Below, one piece after another: positions 1 to 7,899 of a DNA stretch of 37,485 nucleotides (positions are counted from its first letter, which is position 1; each line of letters opens with the position of its first letter). Made by a program: the position numbers and the translations under genes. The stretch is from Erysipelotrichaceae bacterium. GTDB taxonomy: Bacteria > Bacillota_I > Bacilli_A > Erysipelotrichales > Erysipelotrichaceae. The stretch is from assembly GCA_017397025.1 (NCBI GenBank), contig JAFQKG010000183.1, forward strand, positions 1-37,485, in the 5' to 3' direction. The notes under the pieces are model-generated. The model made no database searches. It was not told the DNA's origin and worked only from the letters and a program-made list of their open reading frames with translations.

Positions 1-925
1 CATCAAAATAGACAGGAACATAGATCGTTCCGACCAGTCCTTCCTTTTCGACTTCAACCATTTCTGTCCAGATATATGAGCGCACTTTGTTGTCTAGATC
101 GTCAAAGTACTGATAGTCTTTTCCGATTGCTTCTTCACATACTGGGATCTCAACTGGCTCAGCATCTTCCTCATCGGATGGCTCAGGAATATCAACAGTA
201 CAACCTCTAGTCTGCTCCTCATAAACGGTCCACGTATCGATATGAAGGTCATCTGTCCAGTCGATTCCTTCATTGACATAGAACAGATCTGCCTTGTACT
301 CACGTAGAGTCTTGAGGTAATCTTCGATGTCATATTGGTTGTCCTGTATCAAAGCCTCTGCCTCAGCAAGTGTGCATTCATCACCACACCCATCCTTGAT
401 GAAATAAGCTTCTTCGATATAGCTGTGAGCTGTATAGATGGCTTCAAGATAGGAAATCACAGCTTGAGAAGACTGATTGAAATCATGAGAAAACTTGATA
501 TGGATCTTGCTTTCTTCTTCCCAACCCGCAAAATTCCATTCACCCATAGTGTCGATATCACTTGGAAGCTCCCCTTCTCGAAGTTCGACACCATGAATCT
601 GACTGACATAATCATTGATGTATTTATCGACAACTACGGTTTCAGCATAATAATAGTCTTCAAGGATGTCCTTTGTTTCACTCAGATTTACGACACATTT
701 ATCGTTCATGAACAGCTCAACTTCATCACTTTCTCCACCAAAAGATGAAAACAAAGTCATGAGAGATGCTGGTAAAAGAAGTGCAATCAATAGTGCGATG
801 CTCACAAAAAAGATGGTGGATGAGCTAAAGAAAAGGGAAAGTACTTTGAATACTACACCCATGATAGACATCAAAGCGCTTGTCCCCTTTTTGATTAGAT
901 TATTGGATTCATCGTACTTGCTCAT
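1..925 (-). CDS. Membrane-anchored conjugation-element protein, 3' end outside window
   Basis: An open frame of 308 codons runs from the ATG at 925 down to base 1 without a stop, so the gene is truncated by the window edge. The start overlaps the end of the TrbL-like gene by 17 bases and has an AGGTGA ribosome site, so the two are probably translationally coupled. The first 20 residues are polar, residues about 21-60 form one strongly hydrophobic segment, and the rest is acidic and rich in Tyr, Asp and Glu with four or more Cys, which fits an anchor plus a large extracytoplasmic part. In many Gram-positive conjugative elements the gene after the TrbL/VirB6 protein encodes a membrane-tethered cell-wall hydrolase (CwlT/PrgK type). 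That would fit by position, but no catalytic domain is visible in the part present, so the function is inferred only. Confidence 0.75.
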   Translation of the reverse strand, partial: MSKYDESNNLIKKGTSALMSIMGVVFKVLSLFFSSSTIFFVSIALLIALLLPASLMTLFSSFGGESDEVELFMNDKCVVNLSETKDILEDYYYAETVVVDKYINDYVSQIHGVELREGELPSDIDTMGEWNFAGWEEESKIHIKFSHDFNQSSQAVISYLEAIYTAHSYIEEAYFIKDGCGDECTLAEAEALIQDNQYDIEDYLKTLREYKADLFYVNEGIDWTDDLHIDTWTVYEEQTRGCTVDIPEPSDEEDAEPVEIPVCEEAIGKDYQYFDDLDNKVRSYIWTEMVEVEKEGLVGTIYVPVYFD

Positions 926-3179
926 GGTCATCACCTAAGCTCTGAAGCTCTTCTGGCTCAGTATATCGATTCGAGAGATCTTCAGGATATGAGTCTGTAT
1001 CGAATCTTTCTGGAGCAGTTTGGAATTCATCGAAGTCTTGAACATCGAATGGAACCATGTCTGAACCATTTTTCTGATCGTTCTGTCTCTTGAGTTCCTG
1101 TTCGATCTGATGGATAGAATCGGCAATCGAAATGAAGGATTCTTTCTTATCTCCCTTTTCATCGGTAGTTGTTTCCATGTGGAACTGAGAAGTACGAATC
1201 TCATCCATCTGCTGACCAAGACCATAGCGAATGTCATCAAGGCTTGAAGGTGCATTCACATGAGTGATTTGGAAATCGCCGTTTGTATCCATACCGAAAT
1301 GAGCAACATAATGGTCCACATCGCCATATTTGTCAGAGTTCTTATCCCCACTTCCTCCAAATGAATAAGGAACACTGTCATTCAGTTCAGCGACCATGAT
1401 GCCATTTTCTGCAGTATGGAATTCTCCATTTGAACCAAATGGAATATGTGCTGTCGGATCTTTTTGGTTAGCATCTGGGGTGTTTGGATTGACACCGTAG
1501 AAGCCACCTGAAGAGACAATACTTCGATCGATTGGCTGGAATGAACCAGTCTTGACCATTTCAGTTTTACCATCTGGTTTTGTGATTTTCTCTTCGATTT
1601 CGGCACCGACAAATGCTGCCATAGGTTTTTTCGTTGTCTTTCCATCAGGTCCAACCACTTCACCCATGAAAGCAAAGCCTCGTACACCCTGCTCCTGCAT
1701 CTTTTTGCTTGTAAATTCCATGGCGTTGCTGACAGGAGTAACACCAGTGTTGTACTTGTTGACCAAGCCCTTTGTAAGGTCATCCTTATTGATAGTTCTT
1801 GCTTCTGATTCAATATTGGTCTTTCCTTTGTATGGCTTTGTTTCAAAGATATCCTTATCTGATGTTGGATTGAGATTCTGCTTTGGATTCATCACAGCAT
1901 CACGAGCAATCTGAGCATTTGCAAATTCTTTCGTGTAGGCTTCATAAGCAGCATTGCTGTGTCCTCGTCCAACACCAACTCTTTCCTGCCATTTCATGAA
2001 ATCTTTCTTTTCCATGGCAGTCTTGCTTCCGCTTGTTCCCTGAGCCATCTGTGTCTGTGCGATCGCTTTTGCACTTTCAACCTGGCGATGTTTCATCTGC
2101 TCATCGAATGATTTTCCCTTCACTTGAGAAGCAGTTTCAACTGCGACTCTACCCTGCTTGTTAAGGCCAGAACCTACTGCTGGAGAGCCAATCTTCTCAC
2201 CATTGAAGCGTTTATCGATGGCACCTTTAGTAGCTGTAATGCCCTTAAATGCAGCCATACCAAGCCCTGCTGTTGTTGCAAAAGCTCCTAAAAAGCTTCT
2301 TGCTGCATCCTGATTTGGCATCGTTCTAAGCCCCAGCATATTGATGAACTGCTCTGAATTTCTTACAAATCCTAACAGTGCGATCACGACTAGGAATTTG
2401 GCAATATTTGTCGTTCCAACGACATTTCCTGGAGTAAAACCATCGATAAATCCGATGCCTTCCAGCTGATTACCTGTCATCGTCAGTGCAAACATGCAGA
2501 CTAGAAGTCCGAAAATTTGAGATAAAACACCCATGAACCACTCTTTGAGTAGTGATTCTGTGTCTTTTCCTGGGTAGAAAGCGAAGCAGATTGGCCCAAG
2601 AGCGATGTAGAGTGCAAAACTCAGATATCTTTCCATATAAGAAATCGCTGCCATCATCATCCCTGTAAAGATGGAGATTACAGCGATGATGTTCATGATG
2701 ATACCAAAGTCAAACACTGATGTAATTGAGATGCCACTGATATCGATCACATCCAAATCGATCATCTTATGGAAAAGTGGTGAGGATGCGAATGTGTTCA
2801 GAAGATCAATGATGAAGTCGACGATTGTTGGATAAAAAGCGATGAAGATTGCAGCAACAGCTGCCTTCATCAAAATCGTCATTGGTGATGTACTTTCCTT
2901 TCCTGTGATTGGATAAACCATCGATTTGATGATGGAAATCATAAGTACAATTAGAAGGATCACCATCGATAGCTTTTGTAAGAGTACAGTGAATTCGTTC
3001 CCCTCATTCATCCCAGACAAGATCCTGATGAATGAGTTCAATCCATCAAACGAAGCGAACTGAGCATCCATAAGTGTGTTGAAAATCACGGATACACCAG
3101 ACCAGATCGTTCCAAAAATAAAGGACCCAATGAGTCCTGTTACTATAAAACTTAATAAAAATGATACAATTGCCGTCAT
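909..3179 (-). CDS. TrbL/VirB6-like conjugative transfer membrane protein
   Basis: A 756-residue protein whose first roughly 300 residues hold about seven to eight hydrophobic segments, followed by a long hydrophilic tail rich in Lys, Gln, Asp and Gly. This two-part plan, with a TrbL/VirB6-type membrane core, is that of the inner-membrane channel component of conjugative type IV secretion in Gram-positive elements. It would form part of the DNA-transfer pore in the cell membrane. The start at 3179 has an AAGGAG ribosome site about ten bases upstream. The preceding gene is the VirB2-like pilin and the following one is a membrane-anchored protein, consistent with a transfer operon. The tail carries repeated GKTEM/GKTTK-like stretches but no recognised enzymatic motif. 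Confidence 0.8.
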   Translation of the reverse strand: MTAIVSFLLSFIVTGLIGSFIFGTIWSGVSVIFNTLMDAQFASFDGLNSFIRILSGMNEGNEFTVLLQKLSMVILLIVLMISIIKSMVYPITGKESTSPMTILMKAAVAAIFIAFYPTIVDFIIDLLNTFASSPLFHKMIDLDVIDISGISITSVFDFGIIMNIIAVISIFTGMMMAAISYMERYLSFALYIALGPICFAFYPGKDTESLLKEWFMGVLSQIFGLLVCMFALTMTGNQLEGIGFIDGFTPGNVVGTTNIAKFLVVIALLGFVRNSEQFINMLGLRTMPNQDAARSFLGAFATTAGLGMAAFKGITATKGAIDKRFNGEKIGSPAVGSGLNKQGRVAVETASQVKGKSFDEQMKHRQVESAKAIAQTQMAQGTSGSKTAMEKKDFMKWQERVGVGRGHSNAAYEAYTKEFANAQIARDAVMNPKQNLNPTSDKDIFETKPYKGKTNIESEARTINKDDLTKGLVNKYNTGVTPVSNAMEFTSKKMQEQGVRGFAFMGEVVGPDGKTTKKPMAAFVGAEIEEKITKPDGKTEMVKTGSFQPIDRSIVSSGGFYGVNPNTPDANQKDPTAHIPFGSNGEFHTAENGIMVAELNDSVPYSFGGSGDKNSDKYGDVDHYVAHFGMDTNGDFQITHVNAPSSLDDIRYGLGQQMDEIRTSQFHMETTTDEKGDKKESFISIADSIHQIEQELKRQNDQKNGSDMVPFDVQDFDEFQTAPERFDTDSYPEDLSNRYTEPEELQSLGDDHEQVR

Positions 3180-3207
3180 AATGCGATCAACTCCTTCCTA
3201 AAGTGAC

Positions 3208-3232
3208 AAAGCCACCCGCTTTGGATGGCTTT
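3208..3232 (-). promoter_or_regulatory. Intercistronic hairpin between pilin and TrbL-like genes
   Basis: On the minus strand AAAGCCATCC pairs with GGGTGGCTTT across a five-base loop (ten pairs, one G-U). No T-run follows, so it is not a typical intrinsic terminator. A hairpin here could protect the upstream pilin mRNA or slow read-through, letting the pilin be made in excess over the channel protein. That role is inferred. Confidence 0.55.
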
Positions 3233-3247
3233 ATCGAGATGAGGCAA

Positions 3248-3538
3248 TTACCAAGTAAATCCAACGCTGCTAGTAAATGCCTTGAGAGTGTCTAGGATAG
3301 TTGGAGCGAACATAATGATCAAGAATCCAACAAGGATTCTTAAGCCCCACTTCTTAGCACTAGCGACACTTTGCGGATCAGTCGCTGTCATGACTGTGAG
3401 ACCCAAGAAAATCAGCAGAATTGCACAGATTGGAAGTGCCATGTTTCGCACCATAGTTAGAATAGTACTGGCTAGGTTCTGAAGACCTTCTACGATCCCG
3501 TTGTTTGCATTAGTTACAGTTGGTAAAAAATTAAACAT
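3248..3538 (-). CDS. TrbC/VirB2-like pilin subunit
   Basis: A 96-residue protein with two hydrophobic segments (about residues 33-53 and 65-85) separated by a short polar turn with basic residues, the standard plan of VirB2/TrbC family proteins of conjugation systems. It would sit in the membrane and form part of the transfer apparatus. The ATG at 3538 follows a clear AAAGGAG ribosome site. It is the first gene of a run that continues with the TrbL-like protein, separated from it by a stable hairpin. The family call rests on size, topology and neighbours, since these proteins are poorly conserved in sequence. Confidence 0.75.
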   Translation of the reverse strand: MFNFLPTVTNANNGIVEGLQNLASTILTMVRNMALPICAILLIFLGLTVMTATDPQSVASAKKWGLRILVGFLIIMFAPTILDTLKAFTSSVGFTW

Positions 3539-3707
3539 GTGCTTTCTCCTTTCCTGCTTTTTTCAAAAAGCATAAAACTGAAAAGGCATTGAGATACTTC
3601 AAATAGAGACAAGATAGAGGAAGTGCCATCTCTTCAACTGAAGTCAAGACCTTCTATGCCTTTATCCTTGATATACCATACGATTGTCTAAAAAAAGGTA
3701 AATGGCA
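3539..3707. other. Intergenic spacer upstream of the pilin gene
   Basis: 169 bases with no credible coding frame. It contains a short self-complementary tract (GCTTTTTTCAAAAAGC at about 3555-3570) close to the pilin ribosome site, but I could not find a convincing promoter, so the transfer genes may be read through from the gene upstream. Confidence 0.4.
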
Positions 3708-4544
3708 TCACTTCTGAACGTATCCCCAAAATAAGATATTCAATGCTTTATATCCATCCTGACAGTGTGAATGAACATAAGTTCTTGAGCGATTCATCTC
3801 TTGTGCAATCGATGATTCAGTTTGACCACAGAAAATGGAGCTGATGATGCGATGAACATCCTTTGAAAATGGATAATTCTTCAAAGATTTGATGGCTTCC
3901 TTCATCGTAGAGAATGTGATCTTTGAATTCACATCATAAGATCTGATCCTGTCGTCCTTCATTTGTCTGACTGAATACAGGAAATCTTCAATACTATGGT
4001 ATGCGACATAAAGTTCTTCATCGACTTCATCAATAGAACATTTGATTCTTTCTACATATCTGTCAAAGTCCAAATATGTTTCTTCAAAGAGCTTGAGCAT
4101 TGCAGACTTCAGATACTGATTGAGCAAGTATTTTGAAGTCTTTTTATGATAGAAGACTGCATCCACAACAGCTTTTTCAGGATTTGAAAGGTCTGTAGAG
4201 TAAATCGAGAACTCAATGAATTTGATGATCTCATCAGTAAGCTTCAGATTCTTCAGCTGCAAAGCAAGATTGTAGTGAGTATAGATCCCAAAGTATTCTG
4301 TATCACTGTCTAATGCATGTTGCAGCGAGGCAGCATCAAGTTTCAGCTGTTTACGAGTTTCTTGCGCCCATTTTTGAGCAGGAAACGCGCAAAAATTGCG
4401 TGCTGCATTGTAGTATTTTGCGTGATCTTCGACGATTTCTCTGATGATCTTTTCGGCCATCAGTCTATGTTCGCACTTAGAATACAGTTCAATGGGCTCT
4501 TTTTCATCATTGAATATGAGTTTTACAAATGTGTTAAGATCCAT
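3708..4544 (-). CDS. Unknown protein with C-terminal HTH-like segment, mobile element
   Basis: 278 residues, mainly helical by composition, without signal peptide or membrane segments. The last 50 residues (from about SSIFCGQTESSIAQEMNRSR) resemble a sigma-region-4/LuxR type helix-turn-helix, with a short helix, a turn and a recognition-like helix containing RSRTYVHSH. The N-terminal three quarters matches no family I recognise. It overlaps the preceding RNase H-like gene by 11 bases, so the two are likely co-translated, and it lies directly upstream of the conjugation genes. A role in regulating the transfer operon is a reasonable inference, but nothing in the sequence proves it. Confidence 0.65.
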   Translation of the reverse strand: MDLNTFVKLIFNDEKEPIELYSKCEHRLMAEKIIREIVEDHAKYYNAARNFCAFPAQKWAQETRKQLKLDAASLQHALDSDTEYFGIYTHYNLALQLKNLKLTDEIIKFIEFSIYSTDLSNPEKAVVDAVFYHKKTSKYLLNQYLKSAMLKLFEETYLDFDRYVERIKCSIDEVDEELYVAYHSIEDFLYSVRQMKDDRIRSYDVNSKITFSTMKEAIKSLKNYPFSKDVHRIISSIFCGQTESSIAQEMNRSRTYVHSHCQDGYKALNILFWGYVQK

Positions 4545-4944
4545 TCTTTCTCACCTCTTTGCTCAGTCGCTTTCCAACTGCAAAAAGAACATCTCCATCC
4601 CCTTTGACTGTGAGATTGATCCTGTTCTTTTTTGAAAGTTCAACTACCTTATTCCATTTATCAAGATCTTTGGTTCCCTTTGAAAACTGATTCTCCTTTT
4701 TAAACTCCCTTTCCCATTCAAAAGGCAAATGATCATGATTGGAATAATAAACCAGATCGACATTTTGACTTGCTTCCATGATTTTAATGAGTCCTTCTAA
4801 CAGCATCCCGTGATGTGATTCAGACTGATTCACCATTGGTTCAAGCTGAAATGCCCTTTTCCCATCAGTGATAGTAAATACATACACGTCTTCTGATGTC
4901 CCAACAAATACACTTATCTTTCTCATGGTGTTGGTATACCACAT
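4534..4944 (-). CDS. RNase H-fold-like protein with degenerate active site
   Basis: 136 residues. The order of segments resembles RNase HI: an early strand (KISVFVGTSEDVYVFTI), a helix where the catalytic Glu would sit (MLLEGLIKIMEA), a strand and turn YYSNHDHL where RNase HI has YTDS, a helix with DLDKWNK, and a late VKGDGDVLFAVGKRLSKE where RNase HI has the KGH...N..AD..A region. Several acidic catalytic positions appear altered (for example Asp to Asn in YSN), so nuclease activity is doubtful. A start at 4926 (MRKISVF) is equally possible, since neither ATG has a clear ribosome site. The gene overlaps the HTH-containing protein downstream and has 10-bp direct repeats just upstream. The RNase H comparison is by eye and of moderate certainty. 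Confidence 0.6.
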   Translation of the reverse strand: MWYTNTMRKISVFVGTSEDVYVFTITDGKRAFQLEPMVNQSESHHGMLLEGLIKIMEASQNVDLVYYSNHDHLPFEWEREFKKENQFSKGTKDLDKWNKVVELSKKNRINLTVKGDGDVLFAVGKRLSKEVRKNGS

Positions 4945-4953
4945 GGTTTTGAC

Positions 4954-4987
4954 GTCGAAAAAACACGAAAAATGTCGAAAATTGTCG
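4954..4987. promoter_or_regulatory. Iteron-like 10-bp direct repeats
   Basis: GTCGAAAA, CACGAAAA and GTCGAAAA begin at 4954, 4964 and 4974, and a further GTCG begins at 4984. The period is exactly ten bases, about one helical turn, so a protein could bind every copy on the same face. The repeats lie between the divergent RNase H-like gene and the maturase gene and may control either. Confidence 0.55.
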
Positions 4988-5021
4988 TCTCTAAAGTTTG
5001 ATACCTACTATCATGTCGATA

Positions 5022-5051
5022 TTGATTTCTGCACAAGGAACAACGTATACT
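5022..5051 (+). promoter_or_regulatory. Promoter of the sulfatase-maturase gene
   Basis: TTGATT (5022-5027), an 18-base spacer and TATACT (5046-5051) stand 25 bases before the maturase start, with a TTTGGAGG ribosome site between. Confidence 0.6.
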
Positions 5052-5075
5052 TGTATCAGATGATTTGGAGGCAAT

Positions 5076-6173
5076 ATGCGTTATTTTTCGACATTAATAA
5101 AACCTGCAGGAGCACTATGCAACATGAATTGCTGCTATTGCTTTTATCGTGAACTTGCCCAGCAAATCAATAAGCCAAATCTAATTATGTCCTTAGATAC
5201 TACAGAACATCTGATTCAAAACATATTGTTCAATCTTACGGAATTAACAACCGTCACCTTTGCCTTTCAGGGAGGAGAGCCCACCCTTGCGGGCATAGAT
5301 TATTTCAAACATTTTGTAGATACAGTCAATATTTATAAAAAAGACCATCATATAATTCAGTATTCCATTCAAACAAATGGCTATACGCTCAATGAAGAAT
5401 GGTTCAATTTTCTAAAAGAGTATCAATTTCTTGTTGGAGTTTCACTGGATGGATTTCCTAGAATCCATAACCAACTGAGAAAAAATAGTCTTAAACAAGA
5501 CACCTATGAAATCATCATCAAAAATATTCGTGAGCTCAAAAAGAGAAACATCGAATTTAATATCCTAACAGTTCTTACTAACCAGTTAGCAAAGTATCCA
5601 AAAGAGATGTTTGAGTTCATTTTAAAAAATGAATTCAAAAACATACAATTTATCCCTTGCCTACCCGAACTAGATCAAATGAAAAGCGCCTATTCCATTC
5701 AGCCAAAAGAATTCTTTCAATTCTACGATGTGCTGTTCCCAATGTGGTTCAAAGAATTCAAGAGAGAAAATGTCATTTCGATTTCCTTTTTCGATCAGTT
5801 TGTCTCAGCTTTTGCAGGAATCAGGCCACAGGGATGCGGAACACTGGGCAATTGCACAAATCAGTTTGTCATTGAAAGCGATGGTAGCATCTATCCTTGT
5901 GATTTCTATGTTTTAGAAAAAAATAAACTGGGGAATATCCATGAAACAGACATAAAAGCTGCAGCTTATGGAGAGGTTGCTAGACAGTTCCTTGCTGAAC
6001 CAAAGAATATGAGTGCATTGTGCAGTACGTGCAGATATCAGCCATTATGCAAAGGACAATGCAAACGCCAAAGTATCTGCTTCTATACTGATCACTACTG
6101 TGCAATTCAGAAATTCCTTTCAAAGTATGAAAAAGAATTCCTTCAAATTGCTTTAGGAATTAAAAAAAGATGA
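5076..6173 (+). CDS. Anaerobic sulfatase-maturating enzyme (radical SAM, SPASM)
   Basis: A 365-residue cytosolic radical SAM enzyme. The SAM cluster motif C-x3-C-x2-C is at Cys15, Cys19 and Cys22, and the QGGEPT motif at residues 65-70 contacts SAM. The C-terminal third carries the Cys-rich SPASM pattern (GCGTLGNC near 250, then CDF and the CSTC...CKGQCKR cluster near 320-335) that binds two more iron-sulfur clusters. Enzymes of this kind oxidise the active-site Cys of sulfatases to formylglycine without oxygen. The target is almost certainly the convergent sulfatase next door, which has the matching C-I-P-A-R site. The start has a GGAGG ribosome site five bases away. Its AT-rich codon use differs from the flanking element genes, suggesting it arrived as cargo. 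Confidence 0.93.
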   Translation: MRYFSTLIKPAGALCNMNCCYCFYRELAQQINKPNLIMSLDTTEHLIQNILFNLTELTTVTFAFQGGEPTLAGIDYFKHFVDTVNIYKKDHHIIQYSIQTNGYTLNEEWFNFLKEYQFLVGVSLDGFPRIHNQLRKNSLKQDTYEIIIKNIRELKKRNIEFNILTVLTNQLAKYPKEMFEFILKNEFKNIQFIPCLPELDQMKSAYSIQPKEFFQFYDVLFPMWFKEFKRENVISISFFDQFVSAFAGIRPQGCGTLGNCTNQFVIESDGSIYPCDFYVLEKNKLGNIHETDIKAAAYGEVARQFLAEPKNMSALCSTCRYQPLCKGQCKRQSICFYTDHYCAIQKFLSKYEKEFLQIALGIKKR

Positions 6174-6200
6174 ATTTCACGTATGTGAGATTCATCTTTT
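6165..6200. terminator. Bidirectional terminator between maturase and sulfatase
   Basis: AAAAGATGAATTTCAC pairs with GTGAGATTCATCTTTT over a GTAT loop (16 pairs, one G-U). A-runs on one side and T-runs on the other let it work in both directions. Both stop codons fall inside the stem. Confidence 0.85.
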
Positions 6201-7781
6201 CTTTTGGATTTCTTTGATTTTGTTTAAATCTAGTGTCTTTGAGAAGTAATCCTGATCCAAAAGGTTTAGATCAACAACTGGTTCATGTTCAATTGCTTTT
6301 TCAAGTTCTTGTTCCAAAGACCAGAGTTTCTCAACATCTTCCTGTTTGCTTAAATGAGCAGGAAAGAACGGCGGATTGTTCTCACGATAGAAGTTTGGTT
6401 TGAAATCTTCCAGTGAAATAAAGTCATCATTCATAATGCCTTCATTTAGACCGTGACGTTTTTCCATTTCTACAGCTTTCTTCCTTAATTCACATGAAAT
6501 TTCTTTTGCTTTTTCATTCTGCGTAACAAATAGATTTTCAGTTTCGTATTGATCGTTTACCAAATCAAACAGTTCTTCTTTGCCACCACCATAATAATAG
6601 TTATATTTATATTCCTGTGTTCTTACTGATACCCATCTTCGAGAGGCATGTTGATGCTCAATAAACTGGAACGTTCTATCCTTAGAATCACTGAAAATTG
6701 ATGCTCCAGGATAATCAAATTCTTTAGGCATTGACAATCCAGCTGCATCCATCATCGTAGGAAACAAATCATTCAAGTCAACAAACTCAGATCTTACTGT
6801 GCCTTTCCCTACCATTTGTGGCCAGCGAACAATCATCGGTATTCTACATGATGCGTCGTATGGCAAAAACTTTTGATATGTACCTAAATCCCCTAACATT
6901 TCTCCATGGTCACTAGTAAATACAATCATCGTGTTTTCTAACTCGTCCATATCTTTTAATTGTTGAACAATACGTCCTACCTGTTTGTCTACAAAAGATA
7001 TTGCTGCATAATAAAGCTCACGGGCTCGCATCAAAGTTTCCTTATTAGGATAATCTGCAATAGGTATATTCTCCTGCGCCAATGTTGATAGTGGCGTTTT
7101 GGATACTGTAGGTTCTGGAATCTGGACCTCTTTATATAAATCAGCCCAGTTTTCAGGAACATCAAGTGGAGGATGAGGGGCTATAAATCCAGCCCAAATC
7201 ATAAATGGTTTATCTTTGCTTTTGGTCTTAAGATATTCAATCGTTTTGTCTGCAACCCAAGTAGAGCCGTGATGGGCTTCATCCACCAATGATCTCTGAG
7301 GCTGCATGTACAGCATATGACGAACCCCATGTAGACTTTGGAGATATTCATACCCATTATCCTTTAAATACAATGCATAATCATCATCTTCTCTAAATCT
7401 TGGTATTTCATCCATTAGATATAAACGATGAAACCCATTGTGTCTGCGATATGGTTGAAAGTGCATCTTTCCTACTGCAATTGTGTCATAACCTGCATCT
7501 GATAAACACTGTGCAAATGTTGGTAAATGGTACGGAATTTGATGTGAATCATCAAAATAGTTATCATCAAAGGTATGATGCTTACATCCTAAACCAGTCA
7601 ATAAATTATGGCGAGCAGGAATGCAAACTGGATTATTAGAAAATGCATGCGTAAACAGACATCCTTCTTCTGCAAGTTCATCCAAATTTGGTGTAATCAT
7701 ATGCTCATAACCTGCACAATGCAGTGTATCATAACGCTGCTGATCAGTTGTAATAAGCAGAATATTGGGTCTTCCAGCCAT
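6192..7781 (-). CDS. Cys-type sulfatase (formylglycine-dependent)
   Basis: A 529-residue alkaline-phosphatase-superfamily sulfatase. The modification site is C53-I-P-A-R57 (C-x-P-x-R). Metal and substrate positions visible include TTDQQR at 11-16, GKMHF at 104-108, APHPP at 201-205 and TSDHGEM at 289-295. There is no signal peptide, so it should act in the cytosol on a sulfated compound taken up by the cell. I cannot name the substrate from sequence. Choline-O-sulfate, sulfated sugars and mucin or glycosaminoglycan fragments are all possible. Conversion of Cys53 to formylglycine is presumably done by the convergent maturase. The start has a GAGAGGT ribosome site. The pair lies between two blocks of conjugative-element genes. 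Confidence 0.92.
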   Translation of the reverse strand: MAGRPNILLITTDQQRYDTLHCAGYEHMITPNLDELAEEGCLFTHAFSNNPVCIPARHNLLTGLGCKHHTFDDNYFDDSHQIPYHLPTFAQCLSDAGYDTIAVGKMHFQPYRRHNGFHRLYLMDEIPRFREDDDYALYLKDNGYEYLQSLHGVRHMLYMQPQRSLVDEAHHGSTWVADKTIEYLKTKSKDKPFMIWAGFIAPHPPLDVPENWADLYKEVQIPEPTVSKTPLSTLAQENIPIADYPNKETLMRARELYYAAISFVDKQVGRIVQQLKDMDELENTMIVFTSDHGEMLGDLGTYQKFLPYDASCRIPMIVRWPQMVGKGTVRSEFVDLNDLFPTMMDAAGLSMPKEFDYPGASIFSDSKDRTFQFIEHQHASRRWVSVRTQEYKYNYYYGGGKEELFDLVNDQYETENLFVTQNEKAKEISCELRKKAVEMEKRHGLNEGIMNDDFISLEDFKPNFYRENNPPFFPAHLSKQEDVEKLWSLEQELEKAIEHEPVVDLNLLDQDYFSKTLDLNKIKEIQKKR

Positions 7782-7833
7782 AAAATTACCTCTCTTCTGT
7801 ACACAGTATATCAGATTTCTTACATTGTCATCT

Positions 7834-7882
7834 TAAAAAGAAATCCCATTGAATACTTTCTTTCAAGAAATCAATAGGATTT
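7834..7882 (-). terminator. Terminator of the element sigma-factor gene
   Basis: On the minus strand AAATCCTATTGA pairs with TCAATGGGATTT over an 18-base loop, followed by CTTTTT. It begins 17 bases after the sigma-factor stop codon. Confidence 0.7.
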
Positions 7883-7899
7883 TAATAATGTGCTATCTT

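Noticed and set aside
335-938. Plus-strand frames at the left end
   Set aside because: The minus strand has a continuous 308-codon frame from 925 with a ribosome site, coupling to the TrbL-like gene and a membrane segment. The plus frames are its shadow.
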